Made by a program: the position numbers and the translations under genes. DNA of 41,424 nt from Streptosporangiaceae bacterium. GTDB lineage: Bacteria; Actinomycetota; Actinomycetes; Streptosporangiales; Streptosporangiaceae. Below are positions 25,401-31,912 of the stretch, in pieces; positions within the stretch are counted from its first letter, which is position 1, and every line of letters starts with the position of its first letter. Under the pieces are notes generated by a model. It made no database searches and had not been told where the DNA came from. It saw only the letters and a list, made by a program, of their open reading frames with translations. Location: assembly GCA_025934635.1 (NCBI GenBank), contig JAICWX010000043.1:1-41424 (forward strand), given 5' to 3'.

Positions 25401-26642
25401 CGAGATGTCCATCGCGGTGATGATCAGCTGCGTGATCTTCGCGAACCGGGCGGCGTCGAAGGTGTCGTCGTCGCGGAGGAACTTGAGCAGGTTGATGCTG
25501 GCCAGGTTGCAGGAGGAGTTGTCCAGGCTCATGTACTCCGAGCAGGGGTTACTGGCGCTGATGCGGCCCGACTCGGGGTTGGTGTGCCAGTCGTTGATGG
25601 TGCCGTCGTACTGGATGCCGGGGTCGGCGCACTCCCAGGCGGCCTGCGCCATGTCGCGCATCAGCTTGCGCGCGTCGATCCGCTCGATGACCTCGCCGGT
25701 CTGCCGGCCGAGCAGGTCGAACTCCCCGCCCGCTTCCACCGCGCGCATGAACTCGTCGGAGACCCGGACCGAGTTGTTGGCGTTCTGGTACTGGACGCTG
25801 ACGATGTCCTTGCCGCCCAGGTCCATGTCGAACCCGGCGTCGCGGAGCGCCCGCACCTTATCTTCCTCGCGCGCCTTGGTCACGATGAACTCGGCGATGT
25901 CAGGATGGTCCACGTCCAGGACCACCATCTTGGCCGCGCGGCGGGTAGCGCCGCCCGACTTGATCGTGCCGGCCGAGGCGTCGGCGCCGCGCATGAAGGA
26001 GACCGGGCCGCTGGCGGTGCCGCCGGAGGACAGCAGCTCCTTGCTCGACCTGATCTTGGACAGGTTGACGCCGGCTCCGGATCCGCCCTTGAAGATCAGC
26101 CCTTCTTCCCGGTACCAGTCCAGGATGGCGTCCATGGTGTCGTCCACGGCCAGGATGAAGCACGCGGACACCTGCTGCGGGGACTGGGTGCCGACGTTGA
26201 ACCAGACCGGGGAGTTGAAGCTGAAGATCTGGTGGACCAGGGCGTGCTTGAGCTCGTGATCGAAGATCTCGGCGTCCTCGCCAGTGGCGAAGTAGCCGTA
26301 GTCGTGGCCCGCCTTCACGTAGGTGCCCACCACGCGGTCGATGAGCTGCTTGAGGCTCCACTCGCGCCGCGGGGAGCCGACCGCGCCGCGGAAGTACTTG
26401 GTGGTCACGATGTTGGCGGCGTTCACCGACCAGAAGTCGGGGAACTCCACGCCGTGCTGCTCGAAGTTGACCGTGCCGTCCCGCCAGTTCGTCATCACGA
26501 CGTCGCGGCGTTCCCAGGTCACCTGGTCATAGGGATGTACCCCCGGGGTGGTGTGGATGCGCCGCATCGTGAGCCCGCCTGCCTGAGCCTTCGGCGTGGC
26601 CTTGCCCTTTCGGGTCGTCGCACCGCTCACCGTCTCCGTCAT
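22470..26642 (-). CDS. nrdJ: Adenosylcobalamin-dependent class II ribonucleotide reductase with intein
   Basis: 1390 residues in one frame: 960 of reductase plus a 430-residue intein at residues 554-983. The enzyme makes deoxyribonucleotides with a thiyl radical generated from vitamin B12 coenzyme and works with or without oxygen. Visible marks are FNSPVWFNVGTQSPQQVSAC, NPCSEYMSLDNSSCNLASINL in parts (radical Cys near 367 in NPCSEY), and the phosphate-binding APTG/TIGLMMDCDTTG loop that the intein interrupts. The C-terminal CLTCGTKMR and CYVCEGCGSTSGC cysteines serve a zinc site and redox relay. It is preceded by nrdR, whose product represses it. A strong ribosome site (AAGGGGGA) precedes the ATG. 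Confidence 0.95.
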   Translation of the reverse strand: MTETVSGATTRKGKATPKAQAGGLTMRRIHTTPGVHPYDQVTWERRDVVMTNWRDGTVNFEQHGVEFPDFWSVNAANIVTTKYFRGAVGSPRREWSLKQLIDRVVGTYVKAGHDYGYFATGEDAEIFDHELKHALVHQIFSFNSPVWFNVGTQSPQQVSACFILAVDDTMDAILDWYREEGLIFKGGSGAGVNLSKIRSSKELLSSGGTASGPVSFMRGADASAGTIKSGGATRRAAKMVVLDVDHPDIAEFIVTKAREEDKVRALRDAGFDMDLGGKDIVSVQYQNANNSVRVSDEFMRAVEAGGEFDLLGRQTGEVIERIDARKLMRDMAQAAWECADPGIQYDGTINDWHTNPESGRISASNPCSEYMSLDNSSCNLASINLLKFLRDDDTFDAARFAKITQLIITAMDISISFADFPTEKIAETTRAYRQLGIGYANLGALLMATGHAYDSAGGRAIAAAITSLMTGAAYRTSAELAAAVGPYDGYARNAKPHKRVIRKHADASEQISQVGTIEREILDLAHETWQECVSLGDAHGYRNAQASLLAPTGCLTPDTLVTTDRGLARLGEIGDVYGGRWQDLDLTVSTDEGPRQATKFFVNGEEPTRRISTEGGYAIQGTLTHRIKVVNPSTGAWEWKRMADIAPGDILPMQLRTLVGEPRQVPLPVLDQAYYAGDRYVRVPDSVSPELAELVGYFMGDGSLHAKGIRLCVANTDLDVAGRLSVLSKELFGLEPAVKAQEGYQELTLQSVRLARWWQTAGFAKSLPGADHSGKGWVPRVPSAILEANDPAVYGAFLRGLFEADGTVLEGVPSLSTAHKSFAAEIRTLLLTMGLATTTRETVSGWGGPIFQVRLRNVDHALNFGELIGFIGQRKDRLIAEFEPGQSAKKDYVFLPSDAWTELVPVGHRVRNAMMLSLRKHGGVPRMLASQIFEETLDDRLGMALSYLFEQVGANEDGGVQPTYDLSVPENVTYVANGMVSHNTIGLMMDCDTTGIEPDLALVKFKKLVGGGSMQIVNQTVPRALKNLGYPHEQVEAITEYIAEHGHVVNAPGLRPEHYEVFDCAMGERSISPMGHVRMMAAVQPYLSGAISKTVNMPESATIEEIEEIYREGWKLGLKALAIYRDNCKVGQPLSAAGKKTAEAPAPAEAPAAAHRPVRRRLPRQRPAMVTRFSVAGAEGYMTVSNYPDDGVGEVFLKLGKQGSTLAGVMDAFSMAISVGLQYGIPLDQYVAKFTNMRFEPAGLTDDPDIRLASSVMDYIFRRLALDHLPYEDRAELGILSAAERAAEVAGHDPAGLSEEVDPTELAQSAAVEQPHHTERDVVPAPAPARAQPTAPFRAGSPAPHSSTELIEAQQGRTADAPLCLTCGTKMRPAGSCYVCEGCGSTSGCS
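23694..24983 (-). other. Intein with LAGLIDADG homing endonuclease inside NrdJ
   Basis: 430 residues. The splice start is Cys1 of CLTPDTLVTTDRGLARLGEI (block A). Block B is IQGTLTHRIKVV. Two dodecapeptide endonuclease motifs follow: LAELVGYFMGDG and GAFLRGLFEADG. The end is VTYVANGMVSHN (blocks F/G), followed by extein Thr. All splicing residues look intact (Cys1, block-B TxxH, penultimate His, terminal Asn, +1 Thr), so the intein should splice. Both endonuclease motifs keep their acidic residues, so homing may be active. Confidence 0.93.
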
Positions 26643-26658
26643 GTGGGGTCCCCCTTCC

Positions 26659-26676
26659 GGGATCTGGCCAGATCCC
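26659..26676. repeat. 18-bp perfect palindrome between nrdR and nrdJ
   Basis: GGGATCTGGCCAGATCCC is fully self-complementary and sits 16 bp upstream of the nrdJ start. In RNA it would form a hairpin near the ribosome site, and could tune nrdJ translation or be an RNA-processing point. Confidence 0.6.
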
Positions 26677-26735
26677 TGCCAGGCCGTTTACGGCCGTGTT
26701 GTCAGCTCGTGGTGCTCAGCTTTGTGGTGCCGCCC

Positions 26736-27227
26736 TTAGGACGCCGGGTCCGCGGCGCTGGCACCAGCGTCGCGGTGGCCCTGGCGCAGGGCGGTGATCT
26801 CATCTTCGAAGTCGGCGAGCGACTCGAAACTCCGGTAGACCGAGGCGAACCTGAGGTAGGCCACCTCGTCCAGGTTCCGCAGCGGGCCCAGGATGGCCAG
26901 CCCCACCTCGTGCGAGGGGACTTCGCCCAGTCCCCGCGCCCTGATCGTCTCTTCCACCTGCTGGGCCAGGATCGCGAGCTTGTCCTCGTTGACGGGCCGT
27001 CCCTGGCAGGCGCGCTGCACGCCGCGGATGATCTTGTCCCGGGCGAACGGCTCGGTGACGCCGCTGCGCTTGGCGACCATCAGGATGACCGTCTCCTGGG
27101 TGGTGAACCGCCGTCCGCACTCGGGGCACGACCGCCGGCGCCGGATGGCCGTGCCGTCGTCGGCCGTGCGGCTGTCGATGACCCGGCTGTCCGGGTTCCG
27201 GCAGAAGGGGCAGTACATGCGATTCAC
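26736..27227 (-). CDS. nrdR: Transcriptional repressor of ribonucleotide reductase genes
   Basis: 163 residues. The N-terminal zinc ribbon is [17 protein letters not shown], then [13 protein letters not shown]. The ATP-cone (residues 50-140) begins [20 protein letters not shown] and reads nucleotide state through ATP/dATP. It represses reductase genes by binding paired NrdR boxes, seen just upstream. It is in an operon with nrdJ, 93 bp apart. Confidence 0.96.
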   Translation of the reverse strand: MNRMYCPFCRNPDSRVIDSRTADDGTAIRRRRSCPECGRRFTTQETVILMVAKRSGVTEPFARDKIIRGVQRACQGRPVNEDKLAILAQQVEETIRARGLGEVPSHEVGLAILGPLRNLDEVAYLRFASVYRSFESLADFEDEITALRQGHRDAGASAADPAS

Positions 27228-27270
27228 CTCCCTGGCCGCCGTGTGTGCTCACCAATCAGTTTACCTGTGA

Positions 27271-27318
27271 ACACAACTTGTGGAAAAAGAACATCGATGT
27301 AAGTACTAGATGTTGTGG
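27271..27318 (-). promoter_or_regulatory. Pair of NrdR boxes upstream of nrdR-nrdJ
   Basis: On the minus strand CCACAACATCTAGTAC (27318-27303) matches most of the NrdR consensus (ACAC, AT, TnT, GTGT pattern). A second element around 27271-27286 contains the inverted repeat CACAA/TTGTG. Centres are about 32 bp apart, three helical turns, the known spacing. Gene start is 44 bp away. Confidence 0.65.
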
Positions 27319-27493
27319 TTACGGTAAACCACCGGACGGCTGGAGGCAAGCTGGCGCGAGCGGATGATCGGCGGAATCTCGCTGCCGCGCTGCTCCGCCC
27401 GGCGTGTCGTCCGGAGCGCCGGCGTGTCGCGGGCCTTGGGCGTGACGCGGGCGGCCGGCGGGTCGCGGATCGGGTTCCGGCCGCGGGACCGGC
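27319..27493. other. GC-rich gap between nrdR promoter and the LysM gene
   Basis: No domain, operator or hairpin stands out. A 92-codon open frame on the plus strand here lies partly antisense to the LysM gene and looks random. Confidence 0.35.
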
Positions 27494-27886
27494 TCAGCCG
27501 CGCGGTACCCAGAGCTGCTGGCCGGCCGACACGGTGGCGCCGGCCAGCGAGTTGAGGTCGATGATCTGCTGGACGACCACGCGGGTGTCCTGATCAGGGT
27601 CCGCGCTCTCGGCCACCGACCACAGGGTCTGGCCGGGCCGGACTACTACCTGGAGGAGATTCTGCCGCGCCGCGCGCGGCGCGGGGCCATGGCCCGTCGC
27701 CTGCGCCACGCCGGCGGCGAGTAGCGAAATTAGGGTGACGAGCAGCACGGCCGCCACCGCGATGACGATCCGGCCTCGCCTGGTCAGCCGCAGCGGCGGC
27801 GCCGAGGCTTCCGGCCGGCGATCCTGCGGATGGTCACGGTGGATCTCAGAATCGCAGGTCAGCGCGATTTCTGTCATCGCACTCAT
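27494..27886 (-). CDS. LysM-domain membrane protein divergent from lexA
   Basis: 130 residues: a short cytoplasmic head (RRPEASAPPLRLTRRGR), one membrane helix (IVIAVAAVLLVTLISLLAAG), then an external LysM domain. The LysM domain includes VVVRPGQTLWSVAESADPDQ and ends AGATVSAGQQLWVPRG. LysM binds peptidoglycan. Genes of this shape sit divergent from lexA in many actinobacteria and resemble the SOS cell-division inhibitors YneA/DivS in layout. A role in division arrest after DNA damage is inferred from position only. Confidence 0.82.
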   Translation of the reverse strand: MSAMTEIALTCDSEIHRDHPQDRRPEASAPPLRLTRRGRIVIAVAAVLLVTLISLLAAGVAQATGHGPAPRAARQNLLQVVVRPGQTLWSVAESADPDQDTRVVVQQIIDLNSLAGATVSAGQQLWVPRG

Positions 27887-27910
27887 GGCGACCTCCCGAT
27901 CAAACCTTCA

Positions 27911-27966
27911 TTCGATTCACGCTTCGTTCGATCGTACACCCATTCGATCGCTTTACTGTTCGATCG
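27911..27966. repeat. Four TTCGAT(CG) elements at exact 16-bp spacing
   Basis: TTCGAT begins at 27911, 27927, 27943 and 27959. The last three extend to TTCGATCG and the last to TTCGATCGAACG. The bases between elements are not conserved. They lie 25 to 80 bp upstream of the LysM gene start, in its promoter region, and look like a regulator-binding iteron array. Confidence 0.75.
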
Positions 27967-28018
27967 AACGGGGTATGTAGTTGTTGTACGGCGCGGGTCT
28001 GACAATTTGGCGACACGT

Positions 28019-28032
28019 CGAACAGATGTTTG
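28019..28032 (+). promoter_or_regulatory. SOS box (LexA binding site) upstream of lexA
   Basis: CGAACAGATGTTTG is a full match to the Gram-positive/actinobacterial LexA consensus CGAACRNRYGTTYG. It is 67 bp upstream of the chosen lexA start and implies autorepression. Confidence 0.85.
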
Positions 28033-28098
28033 GGATCTCGGACGAGAACCGTTACTCTCTACTCAGCACGCAAGAACTCGGACACGGAAGGTCATCAG

Positions 28099-28929
28099 AT
28101 GGAGGAAACCGCCATGGGAGGCGCCATTACCGGCGTGTCTGGCACTGATCAAGCGGGGGCGCCCAGACCTAAGGGGCGGCCAGGACGCAAGCCGAAGGGC
28201 AGCGTGCCGGTCGTCATTCCGGAAACGCCGGACAAGCCCGACCCCAATCACGTGCTGACCTGGCGGCAGCGCAAGGTGCTGCAGGTGATCCGGGAATCGG
28301 TCCAGCAGCGCGGCTACCCGCCGTCGATGCGCGAGATCGGCGAGGCCGTCGGCCTGACCAGCACGTCCAGCGTCTCGTATCAGCTCAGCACGCTGCAGAA
28401 GAAGGGGTACCTGCACCGGGACGTCGGCCGGCCGCGGACGGTCGAGGTCCGGCTGCCCGGGCACCCGGCGGTGCGTCCGGAGCCGAGCCGGGAGACTGCC
28501 GCCCGGGAAGACGACGACGCGGGTGATATCCCGGGCATCGACATCCCGTCTCAGGAAGCCGCCTACGTGCCCCTGGTCGGCCGGATCGCCGCAGGCGGGC
28601 CGATCCTGGCCGAGCAGGCCGTCGAAGACGTGTTCCCGCTGCCCCGCCAGCTGGTCGGCGAGGGCACCCTGTTCCTGCTCAAGGTGGCCGGGGACTCGAT
28701 GATGAACGCCGCCATCACTGACGGGGACTGGGTCGTGGTCCGGCAGCAGGAAGACGCGGAGAACGGCGAGATCGTGGCCGCGATGCTGGACGGCGAGGCG
28801 ACGGTCAAGACGTTCAAGCAGAGCGAAGGGCACGTCTGGCTGATCCCGCACAACCCGGCGTATACGCCGATCCTCGGCGACGAGGCCACCATCCTCGGCA
28901 AGGTCGTCGCAGTACTGCGCCGCGTCTGA
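28099..28929 (+). CDS. lexA: SOS regulator LexA (repressor/self-cleaving protease)
   Basis: 276 residues from the ATG at 28099 (GGAAGG ribosome site); the ATG at 28114, with GGAGG, is an alternative. The winged helix is [20 protein letters not shown], then [20 protein letters not shown]. The peptidase domain has the Ala165-Gly166 self-cleavage bond in [10 protein letters not shown], Ser200 in GDSMMNAAI and Lys237 in ATVKTF. RecA filaments trigger cleavage and so derepression of DNA-repair genes. The basic Pro/Lys/Arg-rich N-terminal extension ([12 protein letters not shown]) resembles an AT-hook. Confidence 0.96.
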   Translation: MEETAMGGAITGVSGTDQAGAPRPKGRPGRKPKGSVPVVIPETPDKPDPNHVLTWRQRKVLQVIRESVQQRGYPPSMREIGEAVGLTSTSSVSYQLSTLQKKGYLHRDVGRPRTVEVRLPGHPAVRPEPSRETAAREDDDAGDIPGIDIPSQEAAYVPLVGRIAAGGPILAEQAVEDVFPLPRQLVGEGTLFLLKVAGDSMMNAAITDGDWVVVRQQEDAENGEIVAAMLDGEATVKTFKQSEGHVWLIPHNPAYTPILGDEATILGKVVAVLRRV

Positions 28930-28971
28930 GGCGGTGCCGTCCGAGCAGGTGTCCGAGTAGATGTCCTAGCC

Positions 28972-28995
28972 GGGCCGCGTCCGAGGACGCGGCCC
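28972..28995. terminator. Hairpin between convergent lexA and leuS
   Basis: GGGCCGCGTC (28972-28981) pairs perfectly with GACGCGGCCC (28986-28995) across a 4-nt loop. There is no T run; it can serve both strands. Confidence 0.7.
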
Positions 28996-29038
28996 GTCGG
29001 GGGCGGACGCCAGGCCGTGACGATCGGGGCCGTGACGA

Positions 29039-31528
29039 TCAGGCCGCGACGATGCTGACCAGCTTCGGCGCCCGCACGATGACCCGGTTCACCTGCTGCT
29101 CCCCTAGGGTGCGGACTACTCCGGGCGCCACCAGGGCAAGCTCGCGCAGCTCGTCCTCGCCGATCTCCGGCGAGACCTCCAGCTTGTCGCGGACCTTGCC
29201 GTTGACCTGCACCACGCACGTCACCCGTTCCTGGGTGAGCAGCGCCTGGTCGGCGGCGGGCCAGTCGGCGCGCGCCACCGACGCCTCGTGCCCGAGCAGC
29301 TGCCAGCACTCCTCCGCGGTGTACGGCGCGAACAGGGACACCATCACGGTCAGGGCTTCCGCCGCCTCGCGGACGGCCGGGTCAGCCGCCCCCGGCCCGG
29401 AGTCGATGGCCCTGCGCGTGGCGCTGACCAGCTCCATCAGCCGGGCCACGGCCACGTTCAGGTGATACGCCTCCACCTGCCGGGTGGCCTCATCGATGGC
29501 CCGGTGGGTGATCCGGCGAAGCTCGGTGTCGCCCGCGCCCTGGCCTTCAGCGCCCGGGCCCGCATCGGCTACGTCGGCGGCGATCCGCCAGACCCGGCCG
29601 AGGAACTTGACCATCGCCTCGGGGTTCATGTCGGCCCAGTCGATGTCGTCTTCCGGCGGGCTGGCGAAGATCATCGTCAGGCGGATCGCGTCCACGCCGA
29701 ACCGCTCGAGCTGCTGGCCGAGGTCGACCCCGTTGCCGAGCGACTTGGACATCGCCTTGCCGTGGTTGATCACCTGGCCCTGGTTGATCAGCCGGGTGAA
29801 CGGCTCGGTGAAGTCGATCAGGCCCATGTCGTACAGGATCTTGGTGAAGAACCGGCTGTACAGCAGGTGCAGGATGGCGTGCTCGACACCGCCCACGTAC
29901 ATGTCGACCGGCGCCCAGCGGCGGACCTCGGCCGCGTCGAACGGGCCCCCGTCGTAGCCGGGCGAGCAGTACCGGAACATGTACCAGGAGGAGTCCACGA
30001 ACGTGTCCATGGTGTCCGTGTCCCGCTTGGCCGGCTCGCCGCAGGCCGGGCAGGCCACGTTCACCCAGTCCTCGGCCGCAGCCAGCGGGGAGACGCCGCG
30101 GGGCACCAGGTCCTGCCCGCGCAGGTCGGGCAGCACCACCGGGAGCTGGTCGTCGGGTACCGGCACCTCGCCACAGGACGGGCAGTGGATGATCGGGATC
30201 GGGGTGCCCCAGAAGCGCTGCCGGGAGACCAGCCAGTCCCGCAGCCGGTAGTTAACCGCGGCGTGGCCCTGACCCTGGTCCTCCAGGATGGCAGTGATCG
30301 CGGCGATCGCCTCGGCCTTGGCCAGGCCGTCGAGCGGGCCGGAGTTCACCAGCCGGCCGTCGCCCGGGGTCGCGACCCAGGTCTGGGCCGGGTCCGGTAG
30401 CCCGGTGTCCACCACGACCCGCACGTTCAGTCCGTAGGCGCGGGCGAAGTCCAGGTCCCGCTGGTCGTGCGCGGGCACCGCCATGATCGCCCCGGTGCCG
30501 TAATCGGGCAGCACGTAGTCGGCCGCCCACACCGGGATCAGCTCGCCGTTGACCGGGTTGACCGCGTGCCGGCCCAGGAAGACGCCGGTCTTCTCGCGTT
30601 CGGTGGACTGCCGCTCGATGTCGGTCAGCTTCCTGACCTGCTCCACGTAGGCGCGGAGCTCGGGCAGGCGGTCCGGGGCGCAGACCTGCTCGGCCAGCGG
30701 CGAATCGGCCGCGACCACGAAGAACGTGGCACCGTACAGGGTGTCAGGCCGGGTGGTGAACACCGTGACCGGCTCGTCGCGGCCCTCGATCGCGAAGCTG
30801 ACCTCGGCGCCTTCGGAGCGGCCGATCCAGTTGCGCTGCATCAGCAGGACGCGATCCGGCCAGCACTCTTCTAGCTGCTTGGCGTCCTCGAGCAGCCGGT
30901 CGGCATATTCGGTGATCTTGAAGTACCACTGGTTCAGCATCCGCCGCGCCACGTCGGCACCGCAGCGCTCGCACTTGCCCGCGATGACCTGCTCGTTGGC
31001 CAGCACGGTCTGGTCGACCGGGCACCAGTTCACGTACCCGTCGCGGCGGTACGCCAGGTTGCGCTCGTAGAACCGCAGGAACAGCCACTGGTTCCAGTGG
31101 TAGTAGGAGGGATCGCAGGTCTGCAGCCTGCGGCTCCAGTCGAACGAGGTCGCGTAGCGCCGGAACGAGGCCGCCTGGGTCTCGATGTTGGCGTAGGTCC
31201 AGTCCGCCGGATGCGTGTTGTTCCTGATGGCGGCGTTCTCCGCGGGCAGGCCGAAGGCATCCCAGCCGATCGGGTGCAGGACGTTCCGGCCGCGCAGGAA
31301 GTGGTAGCGGGCGAGGGCATCGCCGATGGCGTACGCCTCGGCGTGGCCCATGTGCAGGTCACCCGACGGGTACGGGAACATGTCCACCAGGTAGAACCGC
31401 TCCCGCGGGTCGGCGGGATCGGTGCTGGCGCGGAACGGCTCTAGCTCCGCCCAGCGTGCCTGCCACTTCTCCTGCACGTCACGGGGGTCATAGCGCTGCG
31501 CCAGATCGGCGCTCTCGGCCGCTGTCAT
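29039..31528 (-). CDS. leuS: Leucyl-tRNA synthetase
   Basis: 829 residues from the ATG at 31528, chosen because GAGGG lies 6 bp before it; an ATG 15 bp upstream is weaker. HIGH motif as [16 protein letters not shown], editing domain with [14 protein letters not shown], and zinc-type cysteines [21 protein letters not shown] in parts. The signature loop is [10 protein letters not shown] and the C-terminal tRNA-binding domain includes [12 protein letters not shown]. It charges tRNA-Leu. Expression is probably set by the leader peptide/terminator structure upstream. Confidence 0.97.
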   Translation of the reverse strand: MTAAESADLAQRYDPRDVQEKWQARWAELEPFRASTDPADPRERFYLVDMFPYPSGDLHMGHAEAYAIGDALARYHFLRGRNVLHPIGWDAFGLPAENAAIRNNTHPADWTYANIETQAASFRRYATSFDWSRRLQTCDPSYYHWNQWLFLRFYERNLAYRRDGYVNWCPVDQTVLANEQVIAGKCERCGADVARRMLNQWYFKITEYADRLLEDAKQLEECWPDRVLLMQRNWIGRSEGAEVSFAIEGRDEPVTVFTTRPDTLYGATFFVVAADSPLAEQVCAPDRLPELRAYVEQVRKLTDIERQSTEREKTGVFLGRHAVNPVNGELIPVWAADYVLPDYGTGAIMAVPAHDQRDLDFARAYGLNVRVVVDTGLPDPAQTWVATPGDGRLVNSGPLDGLAKAEAIAAITAILEDQGQGHAAVNYRLRDWLVSRQRFWGTPIPIIHCPSCGEVPVPDDQLPVVLPDLRGQDLVPRGVSPLAAAEDWVNVACPACGEPAKRDTDTMDTFVDSSWYMFRYCSPGYDGGPFDAAEVRRWAPVDMYVGGVEHAILHLLYSRFFTKILYDMGLIDFTEPFTRLINQGQVINHGKAMSKSLGNGVDLGQQLERFGVDAIRLTMIFASPPEDDIDWADMNPEAMVKFLGRVWRIAADVADAGPGAEGQGAGDTELRRITHRAIDEATRQVEAYHLNVAVARLMELVSATRRAIDSGPGAADPAVREAAEALTVMVSLFAPYTAEECWQLLGHEASVARADWPAADQALLTQERVTCVVQVNGKVRDKLEVSPEIGEDELRELALVAPGVVRTLGEQQVNRVIVRAPKLVSIVAA

Positions 31529-31582
31529 TATTTCCCTCACCATTGATTCTGTCCGGCCCGCGGGTGGTAGCCGCCTGCAATG

Positions 31583-31638
31583 AAAACGCCCCTCGAGACG
31601 AGGGGCAGCCGCGCTAACGACGGTAGGTCAGCGCGGCT
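31583..31638 (-). terminator. leuS leader attenuator: two adjacent hairpins and T run
   Basis: Reading on the minus strand, hairpin 1 pairs AGCCGCGCT (31638-31630) with AGCGCGGCT (31615-31607). Directly after it, hairpin 2 pairs GCCCCTCG (31606-31599) with CGAGGGGC (31595-31588) across a 3-nt loop and is followed by G and then TTTT (31586-31583), an intrinsic terminator. It lies 54 bp before leuS and right after a Leu-rich leader peptide. Confidence 0.85.
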
Positions 31639-31666
31639 AGGTAAGAAGCAGCCGGACGGCACGCAT
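31637..31666 (-). CDS. leuS leader peptide MRAVRLLLT
   Basis: Nine codons, ATG to TAG, with three adjacent Leu codons (CTG CTT CTT). CTT is unusual in this GC-rich genome. The TAG stop overlaps the 5' arm of hairpin 1. A -10 like TATCCT stands 6 bp upstream of the ATG, so the leader would be translated from a leaderless end. Ribosome stalling at the Leu codons when leucyl-tRNA is low would control the terminator upstream of leuS. Confidence 0.75.
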   Translation of the reverse strand: MRAVRLLLT

Positions 31667-31672
31667 GGGCAC

Positions 31673-31678
31673 AGGATA
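31673..31678 (-). promoter_or_regulatory. Candidate -10 box for the leuS leader
   Basis: TATCCT on the minus strand (31678-31673), with the leader ATG 6 bp downstream, predicts transcription starting at or near the A of the start codon. No clear -35 was seen. Confidence 0.45.
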
Positions 31679-31912
31679 GCGCACGTGCCGCACATCCGCC
31701 GCGCACCCGATCGCTCCCCGCGGACGGGCGCTACGGTCGCGCGAAGCCGCTGCTCGGGTGGGCCGCCCGCCGCCGCGCATAGCCGCCAAAAATTGGCATA
31801 ACGTGCGGAAATTCATGCGCGCGCGGATATCCGCGTGTCTCGCCATTCCCCTTGACCAGCGGTCGCAGAGCCCCTATTCCTACTGAGGAATCCAGCGGCG
31901 TGACGGAGGGTA

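Noticed and set aside
27315..27593. 92-codon plus-strand frame downstream of the NrdR boxes
   Set aside because: Composition looks random and it overlaps the LysM gene in antisense.
27911..27966. CRISPR-like regular spacing of TTCGATCG
   Set aside because: Repeats of 8 bp with 8-bp gaps are far too short for CRISPR, and no cas gene is present.
31560..31575. T-box-like string GGGTGGTAGCCGC near leuS
   Set aside because: It is on the plus strand, opposite to leuS transcription, and lacks the exact T-box core; a Leu leader peptide explains the region better.
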